Positions 25,645-34,777 are shown, counted from the first letter of the stretch. The stretch: DNA of 64,000 bases from Actinomadura harenae (GCF_003696215.1 NZ_RFFG01000010.1:62001-126000); one strand, 5' to 3'. Numbers and translations are program-made. Notes: generated from the letters alone by a model not told the origin.

Positions 25645-26432
25645 GTTCGCGGCGTGAGCTGATCTTCAACCACGCGATCCTGACGCTGTTCGCGGTCATC
25701 GCGCTGTTCCCGATGTTCGGCGTGGCGGTCAAGGCGCTGCAGCTGCCGGACCTGGACCTCGGCGCGTTCTCCGCGGCGTGGCGCGACGGGCACTTCGCCA
25801 CCTACCTGCGCAACAGCGTGATCGTCACCTCGATCACGGTGGTCCTGTCCGGGGTCCTGTCGATCATGGCCGGGTTCGCGCTGGGCACCATGCGGTTCCG
25901 CGGCGCCTCGGTGCTGTTCCTGCTGTTCCTGGCCGGGCTGACCATCCCCACCGAGACCATCGTGGTCCCGCTGTACTTCGACCTGCGGTCGATGGGCCTG
26001 GACAACAGCTACGCGGGGCTGATCCTGCCGCAGGTGGCGATGTCGGTGGCGTTCGGCACGTTCTGGATGCGCGCCTTCTTCCGCAGCGTCCCGCCGTCGC
26101 TGCTCGAGGCGGCCCGGATCGACGGCGCCTCCAGCTGGACCACGCTCTGGCGGGTGCTGGTTCCGGTGGGCAAGCCGGCGATCCTCACCATGGTGCTGCT
26201 GACCAGCATGTGGACCTGGAACGAGTTCCTGCTCCCGCTGGTGATCGTCAACTCCGACGAGGGGCTGCGCACCGCGCCCCTCGGGCTGTCCTTCTTCCAG
26301 GGCGCCCACAAGACCGACTACCCGCTGCTGATGGCGGGAGCGCTGATCATCGCGGCGCCCGTCATCGTCGTCTATGTCTTCCTGCAACGACAGTTCATCG
26401 CAGGAATGCTCTCGGGGGCCATCAAGGAGTGA
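25641..26432 (+). CDS. Sugar ABC transporter permease (MalG type)
   Basis: 263 residues from the ATG at 25641, which overlaps the upstream stop and follows GGAAGGG; a longer reading would run into the preceding gene. Six membrane segments, with the EAA loop EAARIDGASSWTTLWRVLVPV. Partner of the preceding permease in the sugar importer. The PIG-L gene starts 20 bases after its stop, in the same operon. Confidence 0.88.
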   Translation: MSSRRELIFNHAILTLFAVIALFPMFGVAVKALQLPDLDLGAFSAAWRDGHFATYLRNSVIVTSITVVLSGVLSIMAGFALGTMRFRGASVLFLLFLAGLTIPTETIVVPLYFDLRSMGLDNSYAGLILPQVAMSVAFGTFWMRAFFRSVPPSLLEAARIDGASSWTTLWRVLVPVGKPAILTMVLLTSMWTWNEFLLPLVIVNSDEGLRTAPLGLSFFQGAHKTDYPLLMAGALIIAAPVIVVYVFLQRQFIAGMLSGAIKE

Positions 26433-26452
26433 GAACGAACAGGAGAGCTGAT

Positions 26453-29134
26453 TTGCGCAAACTCACCCTGCCCGCCGTCCTGTCCGCGGCCTTGGCCGCT
26501 TCGGCGGTCACGCTGGTCGGCGTGCCCGCCCACGCGGCGGCACCGGTACAGGCCGACAAGGGACAGCTGGACGTGCTCTTCGTCGGGGCTCACCCCGACG
26601 ACGAGGCCGGCTCGCTGTCGACTCTGGGCCAGTGGAACGAGTTCGACAAGGCACGGACCGGCGTCCTCACCGTCACCCGCGGTGAGGGCGGCGGCAACGC
26701 CGCAGGCAACGAGGAAGGTCCGCCGCTCGGCCTGCTTCGTGAGAGCGAGGAGCGGCGCGCGGTCGGCAAGGCCGGCGTCACCGACATCCACTACCTCGAC
26801 AAGGTCGACTTCTTCTACACGGTCAGTGCCCCGCTGACCGACGACACGTGGGGGCACGACGCCACGCTGGAGAAGGTCGTGCGGCTCGTGCGCGAGACGC
26901 GGCCCAAGGTCATCGTGACCATGGAGCCCGCGCCGCTGCCCGGCCAGCACGGCAACCACCAGCAGGCGGCGCGCCTCGCGACCGAGGCGTACTTCGCCGC
27001 GGCCGACCCCAAGGCCTTCCCCTCGCAGCTGAGCAAGGAGAAGCTGACGGCCTGGTCGCCGGGCCGCCTGTTCGGCACGGGCGGGGCCTCCGGTCCCACC
27101 GGTCCGTCCTGCGCGAGCGGCCTGACCACCTCCAGCCCCGCCACCCTGTCCTACGGCGTGTGGGGCGGCCGTGCCTCCGCACGCAACGGCGGCAAGACCT
27201 GGGCGCAGGTCGAGCGCGAGGCGCAGCGGATGTACGTGAGCCAGGGCTGGGGCGGCTTCGGTGACGTGCCCGCGGACCCGGCCAAGGTCGGCTGTGACTT
27301 CTTCACCCAGATCCACAGCCGGGTGCCGTTCACGCTGGGCAACACCGACCCGGCGGCGATGCTCGAGGGCGCGGTGCAGCCGGCCAAGGGCGGGCTTCCG
27401 CTCGGCAGCCGGTTCTACCTGACGAGCGACTTCGGGGTCGGCGCAGGCCGCGCGTTCAAGGTGACCGCGCACGCCTCGTCGCCGAGCGCGCTGCGCGGCG
27501 CCAAGGCGGCGCTCACGGTGCCGTCCGGTTGGAACGTGACAGGCTCGGGCTCGCTCGGGACCGTCTCGGACGGCGAGAGCACCACCACGTTCACCGTGAC
27601 GCCCTCGGCGGGCGCCGCGACCGGCCGCGTGCAGGTCGCCGCGACGCTCACCGCCGGCAAGGCCTCGGGGCAGACGTCCACGATGGTCGAGGTCCAGCCG
27701 CCCGTCACCGGGCTGCAGGAGCCGCTGCCGCGGGTCGCCGACTTCGACGCCTGGGCCGGCAAGAACGGCGTGCCCGCGCTCACCGGCCGGATGAAGCGCG
27801 TGCTCACGCTCGCGTCCGGCAAGTCGCGCAAGGTGCGGGTCGACCTGGCCAACACCACCGCGTCCGCGCAGTCGGGCACGGTGAAGCTGGGACTGCCGAA
27901 GGGCTTCTCGGCCGACGAGGACTCCAAGCCGTTCACGCTGGCGGCCGGGGCCAAGGGCGCGGCCACCTTCACCGTCACCAACACCGACGCCTCCCTGCCG
28001 ACCTCCAACCAGGGCGGCTCCGGCGGCGACTACGACCTCACCGTGACCACGACCCCCTCCTCGGGCGCGGCCGACGTGGAGAAGGGCGGGCTCGAGCTCG
28101 TCCCGACCGCGGAGCTGGCCAAGGCGACGACCGCTCCGGTGGTCGACGGCAAGGAGTCGGCCGGCGAGTACCCGGGCCAGGAGATCGACCTGTCCCGCCT
28201 GTGGGAGGGCACGGCCTGCGACTCGGCCGCCGACTGCTCGGCGACCGGCAAGGTCTCCTGGACCGACGACGCGCTGTACGTGCTGGTCAAGGTCCGCGAC
28301 GACAAGCAGGGCACCATCCTCGGAGCCGATGACTGCAAGCGTCACTGGCGTTCGGACTCGGTCGAGATCGCGATCGACCCGCGCGGCGACTCCGAGAACA
28401 CCTCCACCACGTTCAAGACGGGGATCTTCCCGCAGATGTCGGACGGCAAGCCCTGCTTCGAGCGGGACGCCGACGCCCACCAGGGCACCGGCGCGGAGAC
28501 GGCCCCCGGCATGCAGGTCGCCTCGGTCGTGAACGAGCCCTACGACGGCTACACCATCGAGGCGAAGATCCCGTTCAAGGACCTTCCGACCGCCGTGGAC
28601 CCGGCGCGGATGGGCATGAACATCTTCGTGTACGACTCCGACACCCAGGACAAGACCGGCCAGACCCGTATCGGCTGGTCGACCTGGGGCGGCGTGCAGG
28701 GCGACCCGTACCGGTGGGCCCTCACCTCGCTGCCGGGCTACACCCCGCCCGCGGGGCTGCCGACGACGCCGCCGGCGCCGGTCATGCCGACCGACGCGGC
28801 CACCTCGGCGACCTCGCCGGAGTCGATCCTCCAGTCCGTGCGCACCGGCCTCCCGCTGGCGGCGACCGCCGCCGCGCCCGCGTCCGACACCGCGCGGATC
28901 GTGGGCAAGCCGAAGGTCTCCGGTGGCTCGGTCACCTTCAAGCTGCAGGCGACCGGGCCGGGCACGGCGCACGTCCTGGTGTGGGACGGCAAGGTGCTCG
29001 GAAGCAAGAAGGTCGACATCGCCCGTGCGGGTGTCCAAACCGTGACGGTGCCGGGTGCGACCGGCTCGCTGACCGTCGCGTTCGAGGCCGCGAAGGGAGG
29101 CACGGCGAGCAGCGCCGCGCAGCTGACCGGCTGA
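26453..29134 (+). CDS. Secreted PIG-L family deacetylase with carbohydrate-binding-like modules
   Basis: 893 residues from a TTG at 26453 with AGGAGA six bases upstream. A signal peptide (LTLPAVLSAALAASAVTLVG, cleavage near AHAA) leads into a PIG-L/LmbE deacetylase with the metal motif AHPDDE at residues 46-51 and GQHGNHQQAA. Two beta-rich linker domains follow, then a CBM9-like region (about 560-765: APVVDGKESAGEYPGQEIDL, WRSDSVEIAIDP) and a Ser/Ala-rich tail. PIG-L enzymes remove acetyl groups from GlcNAc-inositol or related amino sugars. Here it is exported and carries a sugar-binding module, so a polymeric or surface glycan is the likely target. Last gene of the importer operon. Confidence 0.82.
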   Translation: MRKLTLPAVLSAALAASAVTLVGVPAHAAAPVQADKGQLDVLFVGAHPDDEAGSLSTLGQWNEFDKARTGVLTVTRGEGGGNAAGNEEGPPLGLLRESEERRAVGKAGVTDIHYLDKVDFFYTVSAPLTDDTWGHDATLEKVVRLVRETRPKVIVTMEPAPLPGQHGNHQQAARLATEAYFAAADPKAFPSQLSKEKLTAWSPGRLFGTGGASGPTGPSCASGLTTSSPATLSYGVWGGRASARNGGKTWAQVEREAQRMYVSQGWGGFGDVPADPAKVGCDFFTQIHSRVPFTLGNTDPAAMLEGAVQPAKGGLPLGSRFYLTSDFGVGAGRAFKVTAHASSPSALRGAKAALTVPSGWNVTGSGSLGTVSDGESTTTFTVTPSAGAATGRVQVAATLTAGKASGQTSTMVEVQPPVTGLQEPLPRVADFDAWAGKNGVPALTGRMKRVLTLASGKSRKVRVDLANTTASAQSGTVKLGLPKGFSADEDSKPFTLAAGAKGAATFTVTNTDASLPTSNQGGSGGDYDLTVTTTPSSGAADVEKGGLELVPTAELAKATTAPVVDGKESAGEYPGQEIDLSRLWEGTACDSAADCSATGKVSWTDDALYVLVKVRDDKQGTILGADDCKRHWRSDSVEIAIDPRGDSENTSTTFKTGIFPQMSDGKPCFERDADAHQGTGAETAPGMQVASVVNEPYDGYTIEAKIPFKDLPTAVDPARMGMNIFVYDSDTQDKTGQTRIGWSTWGGVQGDPYRWALTSLPGYTPPAGLPTTPPAPVMPTDAATSATSPESILQSVRTGLPLAATAAAPASDTARIVGKPKVSGGSVTFKLQATGPGTAHVLVWDGKVLGSKKVDIARAGVQTVTVPGATGSLTVAFEAAKGGTASSAAQLTG

Positions 29135-29141
29135 CATGACG

Positions 29142-29184
29142 CCGCGGTCGCCGGTCCGGGCAGGTCCCGGGCCGGCGACCGCGG
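29142..29184 (+). terminator. Strong hairpin terminator
   Basis: A 13-base perfect stem (CCGCGGTCGCCGG and complement) whose loop can itself pair (CCGGG/CCCGG). It ends the importer operon. Confidence 0.8.
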
Positions 29185-29230
29185 CCGACGTCCGCTGAGG
29201 GCCCGTGGCCGACGTCCGTTATGGCGGACG

Positions 29231-29280
29231 TCCGCCGCGGGCTTCACGGCGGACGGCCGCCGCGGGCCTCGCGGCGGACT
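29231..29280. repeat. Two 25-base direct repeats between convergent genes
   Basis: TCCGCCGCGGGCTTCACGGC begins copy 1 (29231-29255) and a near copy occupies 29256-29280, just reaching the gntR stop. GACGTCCG recurs three times just upstream. Possibly a spacer repeat or part of gntR termination. Confidence 0.5.
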
Positions 29281-30001
29281 ACTTGCCGACGAGCGTGTGC
29301 GAGAAGGAGTAGCGGTCGGCCCGGTAGACGTGGGTGCCGAACTCCACGGCGATCCCCTTGTCGTCGAAGGCCGTCCGGGTCATGGTGAGCAGGGGGGTGC
29401 CCCGGCGCTCGTCCAGCAGCCTCGCCTCGGCGGCGGTCGCGGCGCGCGCGCCGATGGTCTGGTGGGCGATCCGCAGATTGACCCCCGCGCCGCGGAACGT
29501 CTCGTACAGGCCGTGCGCCTCCAGATGGGCCGCGGTGACGTCGATCAGCCGGAGGGGGACGATGTTGGTCATCAGCGCGAGGGGCTCGCCACCGGTGAGG
29601 CGCAGCCTGCGGATCCGCAGCACGTCGGTGCCCGCCGCGATGCCGAGCTGCTCGGCGGCCTCCGCGTCGGCGGGAACGGTCTCGAGCTCCAGGACCTGCG
29701 TGCGGGGTTCCCGCCCGTCGGAGGTGAGGTCGTCGTGGAGGCTGGACAGCTCGATCGGCCGCCGCACCTGGGACTGGACCACCTGCGTCCCGACGCCCCG
29801 CTTGCGGACCAGCAGCCCCTTGTCGACCAGGTGCTGGATCGCCTGCCGCACGGTCGGCCGGGAGAGCCGGTAGCGCGCCGCCAGGTCGAGTTCGTTCTCG
29901 AGGCGGGCGCCGGGTGGCAGCTCGCCCGCGCGGATCGCGGCCTCGAGCTGCTGGGCGACCTGGAAATAGAGCGGGACCGGGCTGCCCCGATCGAGCGTCA
30001 C
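29279..30001 (-). CDS. GntR family (HutC type) regulator of the glycan/inositol locus
   Basis: 240 residues from a GTG at 30001, preceded by AAGGAC; the frame is open upstream without a ribosome site. The N-terminal winged helix (PLYFQVAQQLEAAIRAGELPPG, then LSRPTVRQAIQHLVDKGLL) is GntR; the C-terminal part is the UTRA ligand domain (GTDVLRIRRLRLTGGEPLA). It probably represses its own gene and the divergent iol operon through the palindrome at 30062, and the kinase/importer unit through the matching site at 21812, with an inositol or sugar derivative as inducer. Confidence 0.87.
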   Translation of the reverse strand: MTLDRGSPVPLYFQVAQQLEAAIRAGELPPGARLENELDLAARYRLSRPTVRQAIQHLVDKGLLVRKRGVGTQVVQSQVRRPIELSSLHDDLTSDGREPRTQVLELETVPADAEAAEQLGIAAGTDVLRIRRLRLTGGEPLALMTNIVPLRLIDVTAAHLEAHGLYETFRGAGVNLRIAHQTIGARAATAAEARLLDERRGTPLLTMTRTAFDDKGIAVEFGTHVYRADRYSFSHTLVGK

Positions 30002-30061
30002 GGTGGGTCCTTGCACGTGAGGAGGATAGCGGACGACACGCACCCTGGCCTTGAAGTCCTT

Positions 30062-30073
30062 ATGTCAGGACAA
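30062..30073. promoter_or_regulatory. Putative GntR operator, copy 2
   Basis: ATGTCAGGACAA (TGTC-NN-GACA core) is the exact reverse complement of TTGTCCTGACAT at 21812-21823. It sits in the gntR-iol intergenic region, four bases before the TTGACA at 30078. Confidence 0.6.
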
Positions 30074-30077
30074 ACTA

Positions 30078-30106
30078 TTGACAGTGCTTGGAGCGTTCCA
30101 TGAGAC
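30078..30106 (+). promoter_or_regulatory. Putative iol promoter
   Basis: A perfect TTGACA -35 box at 30078 with a weak -10 candidate (TGAGAC) 17 bases on. It lies next to the putative operator, so repression is plausible. Confidence 0.4.
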
Positions 30107-30179
30107 TTGATCACGCCGGCGTGGGCGCCGGCGACAGCATGGAGAAGGCGCGGATGAGGCGAACGAGAGGCGCAGCCAC

Positions 30180-31172
30180 ATGAGGGTCGGACTGGCAGGT
30201 GCGGGACGGATCGGAGCCGCACACGCCGAGACGTTGAAGGGCCTGGCCGATGAGGTCGTCATCGCCGACGCCGACGCCGGGCGTGCCCGGGAGGTCGCCG
30301 GGAAGCTCGGCGCCACGGCCGTGGACGGGGTGGACGAGCTGTTCTCCTCCGGCCTGGACGCCGTGGTCGTCGCCACGCCGACCGCCTCGCACGCCCCCCT
30401 GGTGATCAGGGCGGTCGAGGCGGGGCTGCCGGTCTTCGTCGAGAAGCCGCTCGCCGCGGACCTCGATGGAACGATCCAAACGCTGACCGCGCTGCGCGGC
30501 TCCGACGTGCCGGTGCAGATCGGCTTCCAGCGGCGCTTCGACCCGGGCCACGTCGCCGCGCGCGACGCGGTGGCCTCCGGCCGCCTCGGCTGGGTGCACA
30601 CCGTGCGCTCGATGACCCTCGACCGCGTCCCGCCGCCGGACGACTACATCCCGAACTCCGGCGGTCTCTTCCGCGACTGCTCGGTCCACGACTTCGACGC
30701 CGTGCGGTTCGTCACCGGACGCGCGGTCACCGAGGTGACCGCGACCGGCGCCAACCACGGGCCGGGGCCGTTCGCCGCGTCCGGCGACGTCGACACCGGC
30801 TCGGCCATGCTCACGCTCGACGACGGCACCATCGCCGTCGTCTCCGCCACCCGGTACAACGCGGCCGGCTACGACGTGCGGCTGGAGGTCCTCGGCTCGC
30901 TCGCCGGCATCGTCGCCGGCCTGGACGACCGGACCCCGCTGTCCCCGGCCGGCGACGGCCTCCGCCCCTCGGGCCCGGCGCACAGCGGGTTCCTCGAAAG
31001 GTTCGCCGAGGCGTACGCCGCCGAACTGCACGCCTTCGCCGCCATGGTCAAGGGCGGCGGCGCGAGCCCCTGCCCGCCCGAGGAGAGCCTGGAGGCGTTC
31101 TACGTGGCCGAGGCATGCGAGATCTCCCGCCGCGAGCGGCGCACCGTCACGATCGAGGAGGTACGCCGATGA
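30180..31172 (+). CDS. iolG: Gfo/Idh/MocA oxidoreductase, probable inositol 2-dehydrogenase
   Basis: 330 residues. The N-terminal Rossmann motif GLAGAGRIGAAHAETL and the catalytic lysine in VEKPLAAD are those of the Gfo/Idh/MocA family; RDCSVHDFDAVRFV carries the usual Asp/His pair. In this operon it most likely oxidises myo-inositol (or a related inositol) to the 2-keto form, the first step. Other sugar dehydrogenases share the fold, so the substrate is inferred from context. GAGAGG precedes the ATG. First gene of the iol operon; its stop overlaps the iolE start. Confidence 0.82.
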   Translation: MRVGLAGAGRIGAAHAETLKGLADEVVIADADAGRAREVAGKLGATAVDGVDELFSSGLDAVVVATPTASHAPLVIRAVEAGLPVFVEKPLAADLDGTIQTLTALRGSDVPVQIGFQRRFDPGHVAARDAVASGRLGWVHTVRSMTLDRVPPPDDYIPNSGGLFRDCSVHDFDAVRFVTGRAVTEVTATGANHGPGPFAASGDVDTGSAMLTLDDGTIAVVSATRYNAAGYDVRLEVLGSLAGIVAGLDDRTPLSPAGDGLRPSGPAHSGFLERFAEAYAAELHAFAAMVKGGGASPCPPEESLEAFYVAEACEISRRERRTVTIEEVRR

Positions 31173-32047
31173 GCATCGACATCGCCGCCGGACGCGTCGC
31201 CGCAGCCCCCATCTCCTGGGGCGTCTGCGAGGTTCCCGGCTGGGGCCACCAGATGGAGCCCGAGCGGGTGCTGGCCGAGATGCGCGACCTCGGAATCAGC
31301 GCGACCGAGTTCGGCCCCGACGGCTTCCTGCCCGCCGACCCCCGCGACCGGACCGCACTGCTGGCCGCCCACGGGCTCGCCCCCGTCGGCGGCTTCGTCC
31401 CGCTCGTGCTGCACGACCCGGGCCTCGACCCGATGCCGGAGCTGGTGCGCGCGCTCGACGCGTTCGGCGACCCGGGCGCCACGGCGGTCCTGGCCGCCGT
31501 CACCGGCCTGGACGGCTACGACGAGCGGCCCGTCCTGGACGCCGACAACTGGAAGACCCTGTTCCACAACCTCGACCGCGCCGCGGCTTACGCCGCCGAA
31601 CGCGGCCACCGCGCGACCCTGCACCCGCACGTCGGCACGGTCGTCGAGCGGCGCGAGGAGGTCGACCGGGTACTGGCGGGATCGCACATCCCGCTCTGCC
31701 TGGACACCGGGCACCTGCTGATCGGCGGCACCGACCCGCTGGAACTGGCCCGCTCGGCCGCCGCGCGGATCTCCCACGTGCACCTCAAGGACGTCGACGC
31801 GGCGCTCGCCGGCACCGTCCAGGCGGGACGCGCGACCTACACCGAGGCGGTCCGCGACGGCATCTACCGTCCGCTCGGCCACGGCGACATCGACATCGCG
31901 GGCATCATCGCCTCGCTCGAGAACGCCGGCTACGACGGCTGGTACGTCCTCGAACAGGACACCATCCTGGAATCCGAGCCCGCGGCGGACGCCGGCCCGC
32001 TCAGCGACGTGCGCACCAGCCTGGCCTTCCTCGGAAGGACGCCGTGA
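31169..32047 (+). CDS. iolE: Sugar phosphate isomerase/epimerase family protein, IolE (2-keto-myo-inositol dehydratase)
   Basis: 292 residues from the ATG at 31169 in ATGA overlap with the previous stop, after GAGGAGG. The N-terminal motif APISWGVCEVPGWG and the metal ligands in LHPHVGT, LCLDTGHL and HVHLKDVD are typical of IolE, a TIM-barrel enzyme that dehydrates 2-keto-myo-inositol. Acts after the inositol dehydrogenase. Confidence 0.9.
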   Translation: MSIDIAAGRVAAAPISWGVCEVPGWGHQMEPERVLAEMRDLGISATEFGPDGFLPADPRDRTALLAAHGLAPVGGFVPLVLHDPGLDPMPELVRALDAFGDPGATAVLAAVTGLDGYDERPVLDADNWKTLFHNLDRAAAYAAERGHRATLHPHVGTVVERREEVDRVLAGSHIPLCLDTGHLLIGGTDPLELARSAAARISHVHLKDVDAALAGTVQAGRATYTEAVRDGIYRPLGHGDIDIAGIIASLENAGYDGWYVLEQDTILESEPAADAGPLSDVRTSLAFLGRTP

Positions 32048-33033
32048 CCTTCGACCTCATCACCATGGGCCGGGTCAGCGTGGACCTCTACCCGCTCCAG
32101 ACCGGCACCCGGCTCGAGGACGTCGAGTCGTTCGGCAAGTTCCTCGGCGGCAGCCCCACCAACGTCGCGGTCGCCGCGGCCCGCCACGGCGACCGCACCG
32201 CGGTGATCACCCGGACCGGCCAGGACCCGTTCGGCCGGTTCATCCACCGCAAGCTCGGGGAGTACGGCGTGGACGACCGGTTCGTCACCGGCGTCCCCGG
32301 CCTGCCGACGCCCCTGGCGTTCTGCGAGATCTTCCCGCCCGACGACTTCCCGCTCTACTTCTACCGGCACCCCAAGGCGCCCGACCTGGAGATCCGCCCG
32401 GACGAACTCGACCTCGACGCCATCGCCGACGCCCGGATCTTCTGGGCGACGGTGACCGGCCTGTCCCAGGAGCCGAGCCGGGAGGCGACGCTGACCGCGC
32501 TCGCCGCCCACCCTGGCACGACCGTCCTGGACCTGGACTGGCGGCCGATGTTCTGGGAGTCGCCCGACGAGGCCAAGGACTTGGTCGCCCGCGCGCTGGA
32601 GCACACGACCGTCGCGGTCGGGAACCTGGAGGAGTGCGAGGTCGCGGTCGGCGAACGCGAGCCGCACGCCGCCGCCCGCGCGCTGCTGGACCGGGGCGTG
32701 TCCATCGCGATCGTCAAGCAGGGGCCGCGCGGCACGCTCGCCGCGTCGGCGGACGGGATCGTCGAGGTCCCGCCGACACCGGTGGAGGTGGTGAACGGCC
32801 TCGGCGCCGGCGACGCCTTCGGCGGCGCCCTCTGCCACGGCCTGCTGCACGGCTGGGACCTCGAGCGGATCGTCCGCTTCGCCGGAGCCGCCGGGGCGAT
32901 CGTCGCGTCGCGGCTCGCCTGCGCGGACGCGATGCCCGATTCCGGCGAGGTCGAACGCCTGCTCGCCGCAACCGGCCCATCCGCCGAAACCGGCCCGCCT
33001 GCCGAAACCGACGACAAGGAGAGCACGGTTTGA
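32044..33033 (+). CDS. iolC: 5-dehydro-2-deoxygluconokinase
   Basis: 329 residues from a GTG overlapping the iolE stop. PfkB-family kinase: MGRVSVDLYPLQTG at the start, GGSPTNVAVAAARHG for substrate binding and NGLGAGDAFGGALCHG with the catalytic Asp. It phosphorylates 2-deoxy-5-keto-gluconate in the fourth stage of inositol breakdown. The C-terminal tail repeats TGPSAETGPPAET, a low-complexity extension. Confidence 0.9.
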   Translation: MTFDLITMGRVSVDLYPLQTGTRLEDVESFGKFLGGSPTNVAVAAARHGDRTAVITRTGQDPFGRFIHRKLGEYGVDDRFVTGVPGLPTPLAFCEIFPPDDFPLYFYRHPKAPDLEIRPDELDLDAIADARIFWATVTGLSQEPSREATLTALAAHPGTTVLDLDWRPMFWESPDEAKDLVARALEHTTVAVGNLEECEVAVGEREPHAAARALLDRGVSIAIVKQGPRGTLAASADGIVEVPPTPVEVVNGLGAGDAFGGALCHGLLHGWDLERIVRFAGAAGAIVASRLACADAMPDSGEVERLLAATGPSAETGPPAETDDKESTV

Positions 33034-33920
33034 ACACCCGCACGTTCGCCGAACGCCACGCGGAGCTGATCGAGACCCGGGCCGCCTGGCCCGGCGCGAT
33101 CGCCGAGGCCGCCGCCCGCCGCGCGCGGCCCGCCGTCCCGCTCGGCGCCGCGGGCAAACTGATGATCATCGCGGCCGACCATCCGGCGCGCGGGGCGCTG
33201 CGTGCCGGGTCCGACCCGCAGGCCATGGGCAACCGCCGCGACCTCCTCGAGCGGATCTGCGCCGGCCTCGCCCGGCCGGGCGTGCACGGCGTCCTGGCCA
33301 CCCCCGACATCATGGAGGAGCTCCTCCTGCTCGGGGAACTGGACGGCAGGTACGCCATCGGATCGATGAACCGGGGCGGCCTGGCCGGAGCCTCGTTCGA
33401 GATCGACGACCGGTTCACCGCCTACAACGCGTCCTCGATCGCCGCCGGCGGCCTGGACGGCGGCAAGATGCTGCTGCGCGTCGACCTCGACGACCCGGCG
33501 ACCGCCCCGACACTGGAGAACTGCGCGAACGCGGTCACCGAACTCGCCGGACGCGGCCTCCCCGCGATGGTGGAACCGTTCCTGTCCACGCGGCGCGACG
33601 ACGGGAAGATCACCAACATCCTCACTCCCGAGGCGATGACCAAGGCCATCTCGATCGCGTCCGGGCTCGGCACCACCTCCGCCCACACCTGGCTGAAGGT
33701 GCCCGTGGTCGACCGGATGGACGAGGTCATGGAATCCTCGACACTGCCCGCCCTGCTGCTGGGCGGCGAGGTGCCCGACGACTCCGAGGCCGCCCTGGCA
33801 GGCTGGAAGGCGGCCCTGGACCTGCCGACCGTGCGCGGACTGGTCGTCGGCCGATCCATGCTGTACCCGCCCGGCGACGACGTCGCGGGCGCCGTCGACG
33901 CCGCGGTGGCGCTGCTGTGA
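33030..33920 (+). CDS. Cgl0159-type (beta/alpha)8 aldolase-like protein of the iol operon
   Basis: 296 residues from a TTG at 33030 with AAGGAG eight bases upstream; the iolC stop overlaps it. The chain reads as a DeoC/LacD-like barrel: KLMIIAADHPARGAL, GGKMLLRVDLDDPAT and a candidate Schiff-base lysine in HTWLKVPVV. A similar protein sits in the inositol cluster of Corynebacterium glutamicum. Its position between iolC and iolB suggests that it does the job of IolJ, splitting 2-deoxy-5-keto-gluconate 6-phosphate into dihydroxyacetone phosphate and malonate semialdehyde. The aldolase role is inferred. Confidence 0.8.
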   Translation: MNTRTFAERHAELIETRAAWPGAIAEAAARRARPAVPLGAAGKLMIIAADHPARGALRAGSDPQAMGNRRDLLERICAGLARPGVHGVLATPDIMEELLLLGELDGRYAIGSMNRGGLAGASFEIDDRFTAYNASSIAAGGLDGGKMLLRVDLDDPATAPTLENCANAVTELAGRGLPAMVEPFLSTRRDDGKITNILTPEAMTKAISIASGLGTTSAHTWLKVPVVDRMDEVMESSTLPALLLGGEVPDDSEAALAGWKAALDLPTVRGLVVGRSMLYPPGDDVAGAVDAAVALL

Positions 33921-33934
33921 ACGGAGAGGTGTCC

Positions 33935-34777
33935 ATGGAGGTCACACCGCAGAGCGCGGGCTGGGAGTACTCGGGCCTGCGCGTGGTGACACTCGCCGCG
34001 GGGGAGGAGATCACACTGGAGACCGGGGAGTCGGAGACCCTCGTGCTCCCGCTCGCCGGATCGTGCGTGGCCACGGTCGGCGTCCCGGCCGACGAGATCG
34101 CCGTGACGTTCGAACTCCAGGGCCGTCCCGACGTCTTCTCCCGCGTCACCGACTTCGCCTACGCGCCGCGCGACGCCTCGATCGTCCTGTGGTCCAAGGA
34201 CGGCGGACGGTTCGCCCTGCCGTCCGCGCGCTGCGAGCGGCGCCTCCCGCCCCGCTACGGGCCCGCCGGGAAGGTTCCGGTGGAGCTGCGCGGCGCCGGG
34301 CAGATGACCCGCCAGGTGAACAACTTCTGCACCCCCGAGGCGTTCGAGGCCGACAAGCTCATCGCGTGCGAGGTGCTGACGCCGGGCGGCAACTGGTCGT
34401 CCTACCCGCCGCACAAGCACGACGAGCACACCGAGCACGAATCGGTGCTGGAGGAGATCTACTACTTCGAGGTCGCCGACGCCCCGAACGGCGGGGCGGG
34501 CATGGCCTACCAGCGGGTCTACGGCACCACCGACGTGCTCGAAGAGGTCCGCACCGGCGACGTCGTGCTGATCCCCCACGGATGGCACGGACCCTCCATG
34601 GCCGCGCCCGGCCACGACCTCTACTACCTGAACGTGATGGCGGGACCGGGCGAGGAACGCGCCTGGAAGATCTGCGACGACCCGGCCCACACCTGGATCC
34701 GCGACACCTGGACGGACCAGCCGACCGACCCGAGGCTGCCGATGAGCTCGGCCGCCGGACCCGAGGGGGATCGATGA
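33935..34777 (+). CDS. iolB: 5-deoxy-glucuronate isomerase
   Basis: 280 residues from the ATG at 33935, chosen for GGAGAGG five bases upstream; a GTG at 33917 overlapping the previous stop is possible. Two cupin halves, with metal-binding histidines in PPHKHDEHTEHESVLEEIYYF and PHGWHGPSMAAPGHDLYYLNVMAG split across the second half. IolB isomerises 5-deoxy-glucuronate to 2-deoxy-5-keto-gluconate. Its stop overlaps iolD. Confidence 0.92.
   Translation: MEVTPQSAGWEYSGLRVVTLAAGEEITLETGESETLVLPLAGSCVATVGVPADEIAVTFELQGRPDVFSRVTDFAYAPRDASIVLWSKDGGRFALPSARCERRLPPRYGPAGKVPVELRGAGQMTRQVNNFCTPEAFEADKLIACEVLTPGGNWSSYPPHKHDEHTEHESVLEEIYYFEVADAPNGGAGMAYQRVYGTTDVLEEVRTGDVVLIPHGWHGPSMAAPGHDLYYLNVMAGPGEERAWKICDDPAHTWIRDTWTDQPTDPRLPMSSAAGPEGDR

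Noticed and set aside
26372..29137. A 921-codon minus-strand frame opposite the PIG-L gene
   Set aside because: Composition is typical of antisense to GC-rich coding DNA; the plus strand has a signal peptide and AHPDDE motif.
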